Shown: positions 36,978-46,907, counted from the first letter of the stretch. The stretch is DNA of 64,000 nucleotides from an uncultured Pseudoruegeria sp. (GCA_947498155.1 CANMJD010000001.1:186001-250000); one strand, 5' to 3'. The notes: generated by a model from the sequence alone, not told the origin. Numbers and translations are program-made.

Positions 36978-37115
36978 ATCGTCAGTCCTTTTTGTGGTAG
37001 TTTTCGTCTAATGATCGGTTAAAGAATGCGAATACAGCCTCGTTACGGAATTTCCTACCCTTGAGAAAGGATAAAATACGTGGCAGGCAAATGGGAAACA
37101 CCTAGGAGCACCGAC

Positions 37116-38114
37116 ATGCGCCCGACACAAGCCCCCTTCCCCGCCACCCGTCTGCGGCGTCCGCGTGCAACAGCGGCTTTGCGTGATCTTGTTCAGGAAA
37201 ACCGCCTGTCGGTCAAAGACCTGATCTGGCCGGTCTTTGTGGTCGAAGGGGAAGGTCAGCGGCAGCCGATTGACTCCTTGCCCGGTGTTGAACGTCTGTC
37301 GATTGATTATCTTGTGGATGCCGCCGCAGAAGCCGCCGCCTTGGGCATTCCGGTGATTTGTGTCTTTCCCTATACCGATCCGGCCCTGAAAACGCAGAAT
37401 TGTCGCGAAGCATGGAACCCGGACAACCTGTCAAACCGTGCGGTTCGGGCGATCAAGGCCTCAGTGCCTGAGATCGCTGTAATGACGGACATCGCCCTCG
37501 ATCCCTATAACATCAATGGCCATGATGGCATCGTAGAGGACGGAATGATCCTGAATGATCCAACAGTGGATGCATTGGTGAAAATGGCATTGGCGCAGGC
37601 TGAAGCGGGTGCGGATATTCTGGGGCCATCTGATATGATGGACGGGCGCATTGGCGCCATGCGTGCTGCCCTTGAAGAAAACGGTCACAGCAATGTTAAT
37701 ATTCTGTCCTACTCGGCCAAATATGCCTCTTGTTTTTATGGTCCGTTTCGGGACGCCGTCGGGGCCTCCGGTGCGCTAAAGGGCGACAAAAAGACCTATC
37801 AGATGAACCCGGCCAATACCGACGAAGCCCTGCGTCTTGTGCAGCGCGATCTTTCCGAGGGCGCGGATATGGTGATGGTCAAACCCGGCATGCCTTATCT
37901 GGATGTCTGTGCGCGGGTGAAACAGGCGTTTGGCGCGCCAACGTTTGCCTATCAGGTGTCCGGTGAATACGCGATGATTCAGGCCGCTGCCGAAAACGGC
38001 TGGATCGATGGCGACGCCGCAATGCTAGAGAGCCTTCTGGCGTTCAAACGGGCGGGCTGTGACGGTATTTTGACCTATTTTGCCCCTCGGGTTGCACGGC
38101 TTTTGCAAAATTAA
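37116..38114 (+). CDS. hemB: Delta-aminolevulinic acid dehydratase (porphobilinogen synthase)
   Basis: 332 residues. Condenses two 5-aminolevulinate molecules to porphobilinogen for haem, B12 and possibly bacteriochlorophyll. Schiff-base lysine in SYSAKYASCFYGPFRDA near 200 and second lysine in MVKPGMPYLD near 253. The metal region reads TDIALDPYNINGHDG: aspartates replace the zinc cysteines, so this is the Mg-dependent type known from Rhodobacter. The ATG with AGGAG is preferred over a GTG 36 bases upstream. Confidence 0.96.
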   Translation: MRPTQAPFPATRLRRPRATAALRDLVQENRLSVKDLIWPVFVVEGEGQRQPIDSLPGVERLSIDYLVDAAAEAAALGIPVICVFPYTDPALKTQNCREAWNPDNLSNRAVRAIKASVPEIAVMTDIALDPYNINGHDGIVEDGMILNDPTVDALVKMALAQAEAGADILGPSDMMDGRIGAMRAALEENGHSNVNILSYSAKYASCFYGPFRDAVGASGALKGDKKTYQMNPANTDEALRLVQRDLSEGADMVMVKPGMPYLDVCARVKQAFGAPTFAYQVSGEYAMIQAAAENGWIDGDAAMLESLLAFKRAGCDGILTYFAPRVARLLQN

Positions 38115-38128
38115 GCAGCAGAACACGC

Positions 38129-38155
38129 GGGTTTTTGCCGTTTTGGGTTTTTGCC
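38129..38155. repeat. Short direct repeat in the hemB 3' region
   Basis: GGGTTTTTGCC occurs at 38129-38139 and again at 38145-38155, 16 bases apart, flanked by CACGCGGG / CCTGCGTG that can pair. May be a crude terminator region for hemB. Confidence 0.4.
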
Positions 38156-38185
38156 TGCGTGACACGGTTGCGACTATTCTGTATG

Positions 38186-38217
38186 TTATCGGCCAACGGC
38201 TATCATAAGGCCGATAA
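38186..38217. promoter_or_regulatory. Nine-pair inverted repeat upstream of the SYLF gene
   Basis: TTATCGGCC and GGCCGATAA with a 14-base loop, 29 bases before the start codon. No T-run. Either an operator or a 5' UTR hairpin. Confidence 0.4.
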
Positions 38218-38246
38218 AATCAGGCAAAAGAACAAAGGGCAGTTCA

Positions 38247-38807
38247 ATGACACGTTTTACCCGTCGAGGCTTCGTACTCAGCGCCGGGTCCGCTGCGGCA
38301 CTTACCGCTGGTTGTGGCAATGGGATCGGCAGCACTGGGGCACAAGAACTTGACGCTCGCGTCAATGCGTCGATGAATTATCTCTATACCACCTATCCGG
38401 ACACACAGGATCTTGCCGCCAAGGCAACGGGCATTCTGGTGATGCCGTTGATCACCGAAGCCGGTCTCTGGGTGGGGGGATCTTATGGTCAGGGGGCGCT
38501 GCAGATCGACGGCGTCACTGTCGATTATTATTCCGCGACACAAGCTTCTGTCGGATTTCAACTCGGCGCACAGCAATATGCCCATGCGCTGTTTTTCATG
38601 ACCGATGATGCCCTAAGCGAATTCCGCCGCTCTCCGGGGTGGGCGGCAGGTGCTGATGTGCAATATGCGGCGCTTGAAAACGGCAGCAACATTTCGGCTG
38701 ATACGACCACGGTGAGCAAACCAGTTGTCGCCCTGATCTTCGGACAGGCCGGATTGATTGCAGGCGCCACGCTGAAAGGCACCAAATACAGCCGTATTAT
38801 CCCATAG
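38247..38807 (+). CDS. SYLF/YSC84-domain lipoprotein
   Basis: 186 residues. N-terminal TRRGFVLSAGSAAALTAGC combines a twin-arginine-like start with a lipobox LTAGC at about residue 23, so it is probably an exported lipoprotein. The remainder is a SYLF lipid-binding domain (AKATGILVMPLITEAGLWVG, GYGQG-like SYGQGALQ, then YYSATQASVGFQLG and a closing TLKGTKYSRI). The family binds phosphoinositides in eukaryotes; the bacterial role is unknown. Confidence 0.85.
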   Translation: MTRFTRRGFVLSAGSAAALTAGCGNGIGSTGAQELDARVNASMNYLYTTYPDTQDLAAKATGILVMPLITEAGLWVGGSYGQGALQIDGVTVDYYSATQASVGFQLGAQQYAHALFFMTDDALSEFRRSPGWAAGADVQYAALENGSNISADTTTVSKPVVALIFGQAGLIAGATLKGTKYSRIIP

Positions 38808-38820
38808 AATGAATGGCTTC

Positions 38821-38842
38821 GGGGCAGATCTTCATCTGCCCC
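38821..38842. terminator. Hairpin between convergent SYLF and dehydrogenase genes
   Basis: GGGGCAGAT CTTC ATCTGCCCC, nine perfect pairs, no T-run. Placed 13 bases after one stop and eight before the other; a probable two-way transcript end. Confidence 0.5.
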
Positions 38843-38849
38843 CCCAGGC

Positions 38850-39722
38850 CTATCCCATCGCGCGCAAGCGTTTGATCAGCGACGACGTATCCCAACGTCC
38901 GCCCCCCAGCTTTTGCACATCTTTATAGAATTGATCGACCAGTGCTGTGACCGGCAGGCTGGCCTCTATGTCATCTGCTGTGTCCAGACAGATGCCCAAA
39001 TCCTTACGCATCCAGTCCACCGCAAAACCGTGGTCAAACTCATCTGCGATCATGGTTTCATAGCGGTTGGACATCTGCCAGCTACCGGCCGCACCCTGAC
39101 TGATCACCTCAACCACAGAGGCCCCGTCCAAGCCGGCTTTCTCGGCAAAATGCAGCGCTTCGCTCAACCCTTGAACAAGACCGGCAATCGCGATTTGGTT
39201 ACACATTTTGGTCATCTGGCCCGCACCGCTTTCGCCGATACGTCGGCAGATACGGGCATAGGCGGCAATCACCGGCTCTACCCGTTGATACGCGCCTTCA
39301 TCCGCGCCACACATGACCGAAAGCACCCCGTTTTCAGCGCCTGCCTGCCCGCCAGAGACCGGCGCATCGACAAAGCTAATCTGCAGGCTGTCTGCTTTTG
39401 CATAAAGTTCTTTGGTGACAGCCGCCGATACCGTGGTGTGATCGACAAAAACACTGCCTGCGACCATTCCGGCAAAAGCCCCGTCCTCACCCGTACAGAC
39501 CTGACGCAGATCATCATCATTACCGACACAGGCCATAACAAAATCAGCCCCCGTGGCGGCTTCACGCGGGGTTTTGGCAGCCGAGCCCCCATGGGTTTGC
39601 ACCCATTTTTCAGCCTTCGCAAAGGTCCGGTTATAGACGGTGACCTCATGGCCCTTGGCTTGCAAATGACCTGCCATCGGCGCGCCCATGACGCCCAGTC
39701 CTAAAAACGCTACTTTTGCCAT
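38850..39722 (-). CDS. Beta-hydroxyacid dehydrogenase (3-hydroxyisobutyrate / tartronate semialdehyde reductase type)
   Basis: 290 residues. NAD(P) motif GLGVMGAPMAGHL near 7-19, substrate-binding DAPVSGGQAGAENG near 117-130, catalytic lysine in GAGQMTKMCNQI near 168-179 and a C-terminal KDLGICLD motif. The family reduces tartronate semialdehyde (GarR/GlxR) or oxidises 3-hydroxyisobutyrate (MmsB); one cannot be chosen by eye. Stands alone. Confidence 0.85.
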   Translation of the reverse strand: MAKVAFLGLGVMGAPMAGHLQAKGHEVTVYNRTFAKAEKWVQTHGGSAAKTPREAATGADFVMACVGNDDDLRQVCTGEDGAFAGMVAGSVFVDHTTVSAAVTKELYAKADSLQISFVDAPVSGGQAGAENGVLSVMCGADEGAYQRVEPVIAAYARICRRIGESGAGQMTKMCNQIAIAGLVQGLSEALHFAEKAGLDGASVVEVISQGAAGSWQMSNRYETMIADEFDHGFAVDWMRKDLGICLDTADDIEASLPVTALVDQFYKDVQKLGGGRWDTSSLIKRLRAMG

Positions 39723-39812
39723 GATTTGACCCTTTGATTGTGTCGCCTGCGAAACCGCATTATCAAACGCAAACTACTTGCTTATCTGCAACCGTCAACC
39801 TCGAGGATTCCC

Positions 39813-42272
39813 ATGGCAACCGTCTTTCGCTGGCTTCTGCGCATTGTATCAGGCGTTCTGCTTCTCTCGGTGGCGGTGGTGCTTGTGGTTTATTATCTTG
39901 GGGCCCGTTCGCTTGTTGATTATAACGCAAATTATAGGCTGCAAGGTATTGAAGGCGATATAGAAATCGTGCGCGACACCTCTTCGGTGCCGCATGTGTT
40001 TGCCGAGTCGGATCACGATGTGTTCTTCGGGCTTGGCTTTGCTCATGCCCAAGACCGCCTGTGGCAGATGACCATGTTGCGGCGCACCGCGCAGGGGCGC
40101 TTGTCGGAACTTTTTGGCCGCCGGACGCTCCGGATCGATGAATTGATGCGCCGGTTGGACCTCTATCCGCTGTCGGTACAATCCGAACGCGCGTTGGATG
40201 CCGATACTTTGGCTGTGTTGCAGGCTTATTCCGATGGGGTGAATGCATGGCTAAATACGGTCAATGAACAGGCCTTGGGGCGCGGCGCACCGGAGCTGTT
40301 CCTGTTTTCCAATGAAATCGCCCCTTGGCAGCCCGCGGATTCGATTGCCTTGCTGAAACTGATGGCGCTGCAACTTTCCGGTCATGTCGAAGAAGAAGTC
40401 CTGCGCGCTAGAACCTCGCTGTTGCTGTCAGAAGATCGTCTGCGGGATGTCTTGCCCGATGCGCCGGGCACCGGTCTTGCGGCCTTGCCGGAATTCGCGT
40501 CCCTTTTTCCGAGCGCACCGACCTATGCACGCTCGACAACCACCTATGATGCGCTGTCTCCGGCAAAACCCCGTGGATTGGCCGGTGCCAGTAACGCATG
40601 GGCCGCGGCGCCAAAGCGTTCAGCCGCCGGCGGGGCATTGCTCGCCAATGACCCGCATCTGGGTTTCAGTGCTCCGGCGATCTGGTATCTGGCGCGGATC
40701 GAACTGGCTTCTGGCGGCATCATCGGCGGTACGATCCCGGGCATCCCCACAGTGTTGGTCGGGCGCAGTGCCGATCTGGGGTGGGGGCTGACTTCGTCTT
40801 ATATGGATGATCAGGACGTCTATATCGAACGGCTGAACCCCGATAATCCGCAAGAATATCAAACCCCCGACGGGTTCAAAGCGTTTCAGACCCGCAGCTC
40901 TATCATCCGTATCAAGGATGAGCTTTCCGAAACCATTACCCTGCGCTGGACCGAAAACGGCCCCGTGCTTCCGAAACATCATTTCAACCTTGGCCCGATC
41001 ACCCCTGCCGGACATGTCACAACCTTGGCATGGACCGCCCTGAGCCCGAATGACGCCTCAATCGCTGCGGCGATTAAAATGATGCAATCCAAAAGCATAG
41101 AGGCGGCAATTGATGCAGGGGAGGACTTCATTGCCCCAAGTCAAAACCTCAGCCTTGCCGAACCCGGACGGGTGGCGATGAAAACCATTGGCGCGATGCC
41201 GTTACGCTCTGTGCGGCATCAAACACAGGGGCGTATGCCGTCACCGGGCTGGATTGCCACCAACCGCTGGCAGGGCCGCGCCAATTATGCCGCCAATCCG
41301 GCGTTTATTGATCCCCTGGGCGGTATCCTTGGCAATACCAATAATAAAACCGTGGATAAGCCCTTTCCTTTTCATGTGTCCTTTGAGTGGGGCGATACCC
41401 AGCGGGTACAGCGCTGGCAGCGGTTGATGCAGAACCGCGAGGTGCATACCCGCGAAAGCTTTATCGAGGCGCAACTGGATACGGTCAGTTTTACCGCCCG
41501 CGCCTTGCTGCCCCTAGTGGCCAAGGATTTGTGGTTCACCGGCGAATCCGCACCAGAAGGATCAGTCGAGCAGCGCCGCAAGCGTGCGCTTGATTTGCTG
41601 GCCGAATGGAACGGCGAGATGAATGAACACCTGCCCGAACCGCTGATCTATGCGGCTTGGCTGCGGTTTTTGCAGGATCGTCTAATCCGCGATGACCTTG
41701 GGCCTTTGGCGGCGGAATATCCCCATGTCGATCCGGTCTTCATCGAGCGGGTCTTTCGCGATACCGACGGGGCGGCGGCGTGGTGCAACGTGGTGCAATC
41801 CACAAAGACCGAAACCTGTACGGAAATGGCCCGACTGGCGCTGGATGATGCGCTGATCTGGTTGCAGGAACGCTATGGTCCGGCTTTGGAAAGCCTGCGC
41901 TGGGGGGATGCGCATCAGGCCACTCATGACCATCAGGTGATGGGAAATATCCCGCTGCTGTCTGTATTTGTAAATATCCGTCAGTCCACCTCCGGCGGCG
42001 ACAACACATTGATGCGCGGCCGTACAAGCGGCAAGGACCCTGACCCCTATCTGAATGTGCATGGGGCGGGGTATCGCGGTGTATATGACTTTTCTGATCC
42101 GGACAGTTCGGTCTTTATCATCTCGACGGGCCAATCCGGCCATCCGCTGTCGCGGCATTACGATGATCTGGGAGAGCTGTGGCGGCGTGGAGAATATATC
42201 CCGATGACGCTGGACCCTGAATTGGCCCGTGCGGCGGCGGAAGGGATCACCCTGCTGACCCCTGCCCGCTAG
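39813..42272 (+). CDS. Penicillin acylase family protein (Ntn hydrolase; possible AHL acylase)
   Basis: 819 residues. A helix at about 7-28 acts as signal or anchor. Alpha-chain part about 45-245 (GFAHAQDRLWQM near 75), and the beta chain should begin at Ser-260 in LAGASNAWAAAP, the autoprocessing and catalytic nucleophile, followed by LANDPHLGFSAP, the calcium/substrate loop. The family covers penicillin G acylase and PvdQ/QuiP acyl-homoserine-lactone acylases; substrate unknown. The ATG with GAGGA is preferred over an upstream frame extension. Its stop is four bases from the convergent hflX stop. Confidence 0.87.
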   Translation: MATVFRWLLRIVSGVLLLSVAVVLVVYYLGARSLVDYNANYRLQGIEGDIEIVRDTSSVPHVFAESDHDVFFGLGFAHAQDRLWQMTMLRRTAQGRLSELFGRRTLRIDELMRRLDLYPLSVQSERALDADTLAVLQAYSDGVNAWLNTVNEQALGRGAPELFLFSNEIAPWQPADSIALLKLMALQLSGHVEEEVLRARTSLLLSEDRLRDVLPDAPGTGLAALPEFASLFPSAPTYARSTTTYDALSPAKPRGLAGASNAWAAAPKRSAAGGALLANDPHLGFSAPAIWYLARIELASGGIIGGTIPGIPTVLVGRSADLGWGLTSSYMDDQDVYIERLNPDNPQEYQTPDGFKAFQTRSSIIRIKDELSETITLRWTENGPVLPKHHFNLGPITPAGHVTTLAWTALSPNDASIAAAIKMMQSKSIEAAIDAGEDFIAPSQNLSLAEPGRVAMKTIGAMPLRSVRHQTQGRMPSPGWIATNRWQGRANYAANPAFIDPLGGILGNTNNKTVDKPFPFHVSFEWGDTQRVQRWQRLMQNREVHTRESFIEAQLDTVSFTARALLPLVAKDLWFTGESAPEGSVEQRRKRALDLLAEWNGEMNEHLPEPLIYAAWLRFLQDRLIRDDLGPLAAEYPHVDPVFIERVFRDTDGAAAWCNVVQSTKTETCTEMARLALDDALIWLQERYGPALESLRWGDAHQATHDHQVMGNIPLLSVFVNIRQSTSGGDNTLMRGRTSGKDPDPYLNVHGAGYRGVYDFSDPDSSVFIISTGQSGHPLSRHYDDLGELWRRGEYIPMTLDPELARAAAEGITLLTPAR

Positions 42273-42276
42273 CCTG

Positions 42277-43554
42277 TCACATATCGCGGAAGTTCTTTTC
42301 CTGCCGCGCGGTCCAATAGACCGTGACCACAAACCCGTCTTCGGACTGGTCTTCTTCGGTGATCACGCCCTGTTCAAACAGCCACGCACGCTTGCGCCCG
42401 TCTGCATAGGGAATAGTCAGAGTGCGTTCGCTGCGCGGATCAGTTAAGGATTCTGAAACCGTATCCAGCAGAACTTCCAGCCCTTCGCCGGTAATGGCAG
42501 AGACCGCAAAAACATCGTCGCGACGCTCTGCCTGTGCGGTGAAACCAGCATGGGCGTCTGGCGAAAGCTTGTCGATCTTGTTCCAGACCTCGATCACCGG
42601 CGTGTCTTTGTCGACGCCAAGATCGGACATGATCGTCAGCACATCCTGCGCCTGCTCGTCGGATTCCTCATGGGAAATATCGCGCACATGCAGGATCAGA
42701 TCGGCCTCTAACACCTCTTCCAAAGTGGCGCGAAAGGCTGCAACCAGTTGGGTCGGCAAATCAGAGATAAAGCCCACAGTATCGGACAAGATGATGTCCT
42801 TGCCGCTGGGCAATTCAACCGATCGCATGGTCGGGTCCAGCGTGGCGAAAAGCATGTCTTTGACCATCACATTGGCACCGGTCAAACGATTGAAAAGCGT
42901 GGATTTACCGGCGTTGGTATAGCCGACAAGCGCGACGATCGGATAGGGCACTTTTTTACGTGCAGAACGATGGAGTTCGCGGGTTTTCACCACTTTGGCC
43001 AATTGGCGGCGTAGGCGGGTCAACGCTTCGTCGATGGCACGGCGGTCAGCCTCGATCTGGGTTTCACCGGGTCCACCCACAAACCCAAGCCCGCCGCGTT
43101 GGCGTTCAAGGTGGGTCCAGGCCCGTACCAGTCGTGTGCGCTGATAAGACAGGGCGGCCATTTCGACCTGCAAGACCCCTTCTCGTGTACGGGCACGATC
43201 CGAGAAAATCTCAAGGATCAAACCGGTGCGGTCAAGAATTTTGACACCCCATTCCTTTTCCAGATTGCGCTGCTGCACAGGGGTTACCGGACCATCAATC
43301 AGTACCAGTTCCACATCATTGGCTTTGAACTTGGCACCGAGTTCAGTGATTTTGCCCGAGCCGATCAAATAGCCGGCGCGTGTTTTGGGCAAAGGCACCA
43401 CATCAGCCCCGACAACCTCCAGATCCGGCAGCGCCAACGCAAGAGACACCGCCTCTTCCAAGGCAGCGTGTCCGTCTCTGCGGTTTCTGTTCGAGGTGAT
43501 GTCAGGATGCAGAACCCAAGCGCGGGTTGCCGCGCTTTCGTCATGCGCTTCCAT
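42277..43554 (-). CDS. hflX: Ribosome-rescue GTPase HflX
   Basis: 425 residues. N-terminal HflX domain (GADVVPLPKTRAGYLIGSGK) and glycine-rich linker RGGLGFVGGPGETQIE near 153-168, then a G domain with GYTNAGKST near 213, DTVGFI near 258 and NKID near 324. Splits stalled 70S ribosomes under heat or antibiotic stress in other bacteria. Start overlaps the hfq stop by one base, the usual hfq-hflX pair. Confidence 0.95.
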   Translation of the reverse strand: MEAHDESAATRAWVLHPDITSNRNRRDGHAALEEAVSLALALPDLEVVGADVVPLPKTRAGYLIGSGKITELGAKFKANDVELVLIDGPVTPVQQRNLEKEWGVKILDRTGLILEIFSDRARTREGVLQVEMAALSYQRTRLVRAWTHLERQRGGLGFVGGPGETQIEADRRAIDEALTRLRRQLAKVVKTRELHRSARKKVPYPIVALVGYTNAGKSTLFNRLTGANVMVKDMLFATLDPTMRSVELPSGKDIILSDTVGFISDLPTQLVAAFRATLEEVLEADLILHVRDISHEESDEQAQDVLTIMSDLGVDKDTPVIEVWNKIDKLSPDAHAGFTAQAERRDDVFAVSAITGEGLEVLLDTVSESLTDPRSERTLTIPYADGRKRAWLFEQGVITEEDQSEDGFVVTVYWTARQEKNFRDM

Positions 43555-43790
43555 TACCCCTCTTCGCCGTCGTACAGGCTGATTGGCTGAGCTGGCATAA
43601 TCGTCGAAATCGCATGTTTATAAACCAATTGCGATTGTCCGTCCCGCCGGAGCAGAACGCAAAAATTATCAAACCAGGTAATAACACCCTGAAGTTTTAC
43701 ACCATTAATCAGGAAAATTGTGACCGGGACCTTCGTCTTGCGGACGTGATTGAGAAATGCGTCCTGCAAATTCTGCTTATCTGCAGCCAT
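43554..43790 (-). CDS. hfq: RNA chaperone Hfq
   Basis: 78 residues; Sm-fold hexamer that brings small RNAs to target mRNAs. Distal/proximal face motifs [22 protein letters not shown] near 8-29 and the Sm2 motif VYKHAIST near 56-63. Short alphaproteobacterial form lacking the long enterobacterial tail. Relevant to the candidate small RNAs in this window. Confidence 0.97.
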   Translation of the reverse strand: MAADKQNLQDAFLNHVRKTKVPVTIFLINGVKLQGVITWFDNFCVLLRRDGQSQLVYKHAISTIMPAQPISLYDGEEG

Positions 43791-43926
43791 TATTTTTATG
43801 CCTTTATTCTTGCCTTCCAGCCCCTTGCTGGCAGTTCTTTCGTGTCATTGGTTAATTATGGAACGCCCATGGCAGAGTTTCCAGCCTAAAATTGAGTCAA
43901 GCCGCGGGAATGACAGGCAATGCGGG

Positions 43927-45465
43927 TTATCGCCGCCACAGTTGCGGGTTGAAAAGCGCCACAATCGCCAGCGTTTCAAGCCGTCCAAGGATCATCGAGA
44001 AGATCAGGATGCCTCGGGACACATTATCCAGAAATTCGTATTTCACCGCAAATTCGCCTCCGATACTGGCCAGCGGCCCTGTCGTTGACAGGGATGACAC
44101 GGTTAAAACCAGCGAACTTTCAAACGAAAGCCCATTCAAAGCAAAGGCCGACATGATCGCGGCCACCGACAGAACAAACAGCATGAAAAAGATCCAGGAC
44201 ACATAAGCGCCCTGCCGCCGGATAAAACGCGCCTGCGTGCCCAGATTTCCGACCGAAGACGGATGCACCAGGCGCGCCATTTCACGTCGGCTATGCACAT
44301 AGAGCGCGTAGAACCGCAGCAGCTTTACGCCACCGGCCGTGGTGGCAACACCGCCGCCGATCAAACACAGCCCCACAAGGATCAGTCCCGGCGTCGTCAG
44401 CCCCGACCAAGCCGAGGATTGCGCCCAATATTCGGATTGAAACCCTGTTGTTGTCAGAAACGACATCACCGTAAACAAGCTGCCCCAAAACGATTGCAGC
44501 GCGGTCATCAAACCGGTTTCATAGACCTGTTCTTGTCCCTCGACCACCTCAAGTGCGCCGGTCCAGTGGCGCAGGAACAAAAACATCGGCACAGAGACCA
44601 CGATCACCAATCCTAACCGCATTTCAGGGTCAGAGAACAAGGCCCGCAGCTTGTTGTGGCCCCGATCCGGTGCAAAGGTGTGATGCGAGATAGCAAAGAA
44701 AAAAAACAGAAAGACAAGCACTTCACCGCCCAGAGCCGCCTGCCCGTTTTGTAGCCCGCCGACCGGTGAAATGCCACTTGTGGCCAGCGTCGACATGGCA
44801 TGGCAGATGGCGACAAAAGCGTCCTCGCCGGAGAAAGCCAGCGCGCCCCAAAGCAGCACCGTCAGACCGGTATAGATCGGAAACAGCCGTCCGGCATATT
44901 TGATCAGCCGCGCGCCAGGTGGTGCGCTGCGGATAAAGCTGACCTGTTGGGTCTCGTTCTGACCGGCCTCATAGGTGGAATTGACCTCAAAGCCGCCAAG
45001 GTTCAGCGGGGCCAGAATGGCAAAGGCGGCGATCCACATCAGAAATCCGCCCATCCAGCCAACCAAAGCCCGCCAGTAATGTACCGAGCGCGCCAGACGT
45101 TCCGGATCATCATAGAGCGTCGCGCCTGTGGTGGTGAGGGCAGAGACCATTTCAAAAACGCCGTCGCCGAAGCTGGCACCAGAGACCGCTTCCATAAAGG
45201 GAACCGCCAGCATCATTGGCAAAACCGTAAAAGCGGAAACCAAGGCCACAAGGTGGCTAATCGCAGTAGAGGCCGGACGATAGTTTGCTGTGGCCACGGC
45301 CACCAGTAAAGTGATGATTAGAAACAGAACCGCGCTCCAGAAAAACACCGAGGCAGTAAAGAAGTCTTCTTCGACAAGGGCATGGAGGGCAGGCAAAAAC
45401 ATTGCCAATGCGCCGATGCCCATCAGGATCACGAAAAGCGGCAAAGAGAGCAAACGCCCGATCAT
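43927..45465 (-). CDS. trkH: Trk potassium uptake membrane subunit TrkH
   Basis: 512 residues, K+ channel-like transporter with four pseudo-repeats. Selectivity-filter segments are visible: ALTTTGATLY, MSTLATSGISPV, FLTTTGFQSEYW and SSLSTTGPLASIG. Works with the TrkA gating ring, whose gene ends three bases upstream. Confidence 0.93.
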   Translation of the reverse strand: MIGRLLSLPLFVILMGIGALAMFLPALHALVEEDFFTASVFFWSAVLFLIITLLVAVATANYRPASTAISHLVALVSAFTVLPMMLAVPFMEAVSGASFGDGVFEMVSALTTTGATLYDDPERLARSVHYWRALVGWMGGFLMWIAAFAILAPLNLGGFEVNSTYEAGQNETQQVSFIRSAPPGARLIKYAGRLFPIYTGLTVLLWGALAFSGEDAFVAICHAMSTLATSGISPVGGLQNGQAALGGEVLVFLFFFFAISHHTFAPDRGHNKLRALFSDPEMRLGLVIVVSVPMFLFLRHWTGALEVVEGQEQVYETGLMTALQSFWGSLFTVMSFLTTTGFQSEYWAQSSAWSGLTTPGLILVGLCLIGGGVATTAGGVKLLRFYALYVHSRREMARLVHPSSVGNLGTQARFIRRQGAYVSWIFFMLFVLSVAAIMSAFALNGLSFESSLVLTVSSLSTTGPLASIGGEFAVKYEFLDNVSRGILIFSMILGRLETLAIVALFNPQLWRR

Positions 45466-45468
45466 CGG

Positions 45469-46845
45469 CTAGAAGAAATCAATGGAGACCTGCAGAAGCT
45501 GTTCAACAGCTGGAATATCTGCGGCCATGGAAAACAGGACAATCACGTCGCCTTCGTCAACTCTGAGCGCGCCGGTCGGACGCGCAACCTTGTCGCCCTT
45601 CAGGATCGCGCCGACCAGAACACCCTCAGGAAAATCTATTTCCCGCATAGGCTTACCGGCGATAGGTGATGTCGATAGCACTTGGGCTTCAATGATTTCA
45701 GCTTCGGCATCACCGATGGAATAAACGTTGCGCACCCGCCCATGGCGAATATGGCGCAGGATCGAAGACACAGTGGTCGAACGCGGGTTAATATAGGCGT
45801 CGATATTAAGCGGATCCATGAGGGGTACCATAGTCGGGTCATTGACCAGACAGATCGCCATTTTCCCACCTTGGGATTTCGCCCGTACCGAGGCCAGAAT
45901 ATTGGTTTTATCATCATCGGTCAGCGCCAGCACCGCATCGGCCTTGCTGATATTGGCTTCTTTTAGCAGATCACCAGACAGGCCGTCCCCATGGAGAACA
46001 ATCGTGCGCTCCAATTCATCCGCGGCGAATTCTGCGCGGGCTCGGTTGTTTTCAATGACCTTGGCGCGTACACGATCGCTGCGTTCCTCAAGCTTTTTGG
46101 CCACCGCCAGACCAACGTTCCCGCCGCCGATAATCACAATGCGTTCTTGCTTTTTGGCACTCTTACCAAAGACTTCCAGCGTGCGGTTCACGTCCTCTGT
46201 GTTGGTGAACACATAAATCTGATCACCGATAAAGAGCTGGTCATTCGGTTCTGGCGCAAACAATGCACCATCGCGCCGGATACCCACAACAATCGCCGTC
46301 AAGGTTGAGAAAAGATCAGTCAACTGTCGCAGCGGCGTGTTCACCACCGGACAGTCTTCATCCAGTGACAGGCCCAGCAGTTGGGTTTTACCGTTCAGAA
46401 AGCTTTCCGTGTCAAAAGCGGATGGGGCAGAGAGCCGTTGCAAGGCGGCTTCGGCCACTTCTTTTTCGGGGCTGATCACCACGTCAATCGGCATGTGATC
46501 GCGGCGATAAAGGTCCGAATAAATCGCATCCAGATAGCTTTGGCTGCGCAGGCGGGCAATTTTCTGCGGAATGGCAAAGACCGAATGCGCCACCTGACAG
46601 GTCACCATATTGACCTCATCGGAATGGGTGGCGGCAATGATCATATCCGCGTCCCGCGCCCCTGCCCGATCCAGAATATCGGGATAGGAGGCAAAACCGG
46701 CAATGCCCTGCACATCCAGCGAATCCGTGGCGCGGTTTACCAGTTCGGGATTGTTATCGACGACGGTGACGTCGTTGCGCTCGCCCGACAGATGTCGCGC
46801 GATTTGCCAGCCTACCTGCCCTGCGCCGCAGATGATCACTTTCAT
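45469..46845 (-). CDS. trkA: Trk system potassium transporter regulatory subunit TrkA
   Basis: 458 residues with two RCK_N/RCK_C halves. Nucleotide motifs GAGQVGWQIARHL near 6-18 and GGGNVGLAVAKKL near 238-250. Cytoplasmic NAD(H)/ATP-binding ring that gates TrkH. Preceded by ntrX after 62 bases. Confidence 0.95.
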   Translation of the reverse strand: MKVIICGAGQVGWQIARHLSGERNDVTVVDNNPELVNRATDSLDVQGIAGFASYPDILDRAGARDADMIIAATHSDEVNMVTCQVAHSVFAIPQKIARLRSQSYLDAIYSDLYRRDHMPIDVVISPEKEVAEAALQRLSAPSAFDTESFLNGKTQLLGLSLDEDCPVVNTPLRQLTDLFSTLTAIVVGIRRDGALFAPEPNDQLFIGDQIYVFTNTEDVNRTLEVFGKSAKKQERIVIIGGGNVGLAVAKKLEERSDRVRAKVIENNRARAEFAADELERTIVLHGDGLSGDLLKEANISKADAVLALTDDDKTNILASVRAKSQGGKMAICLVNDPTMVPLMDPLNIDAYINPRSTTVSSILRHIRHGRVRNVYSIGDAEAEIIEAQVLSTSPIAGKPMREIDFPEGVLVGAILKGDKVARPTGALRVDEGDVIVLFSMAADIPAVEQLLQVSIDFF

Positions 46846-46907
46846 TGCACTTCAACCTTTAATCCCCGTTGCATCCCTTCCTTGGCAGAAGCGATCCGGC
46901 GGGTCAA

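Noticed and set aside
37080-37115. GTG start 36 bases before the chosen hemB ATG
   Set aside because: No RBS at the GTG, while AGGAG precedes the ATG.
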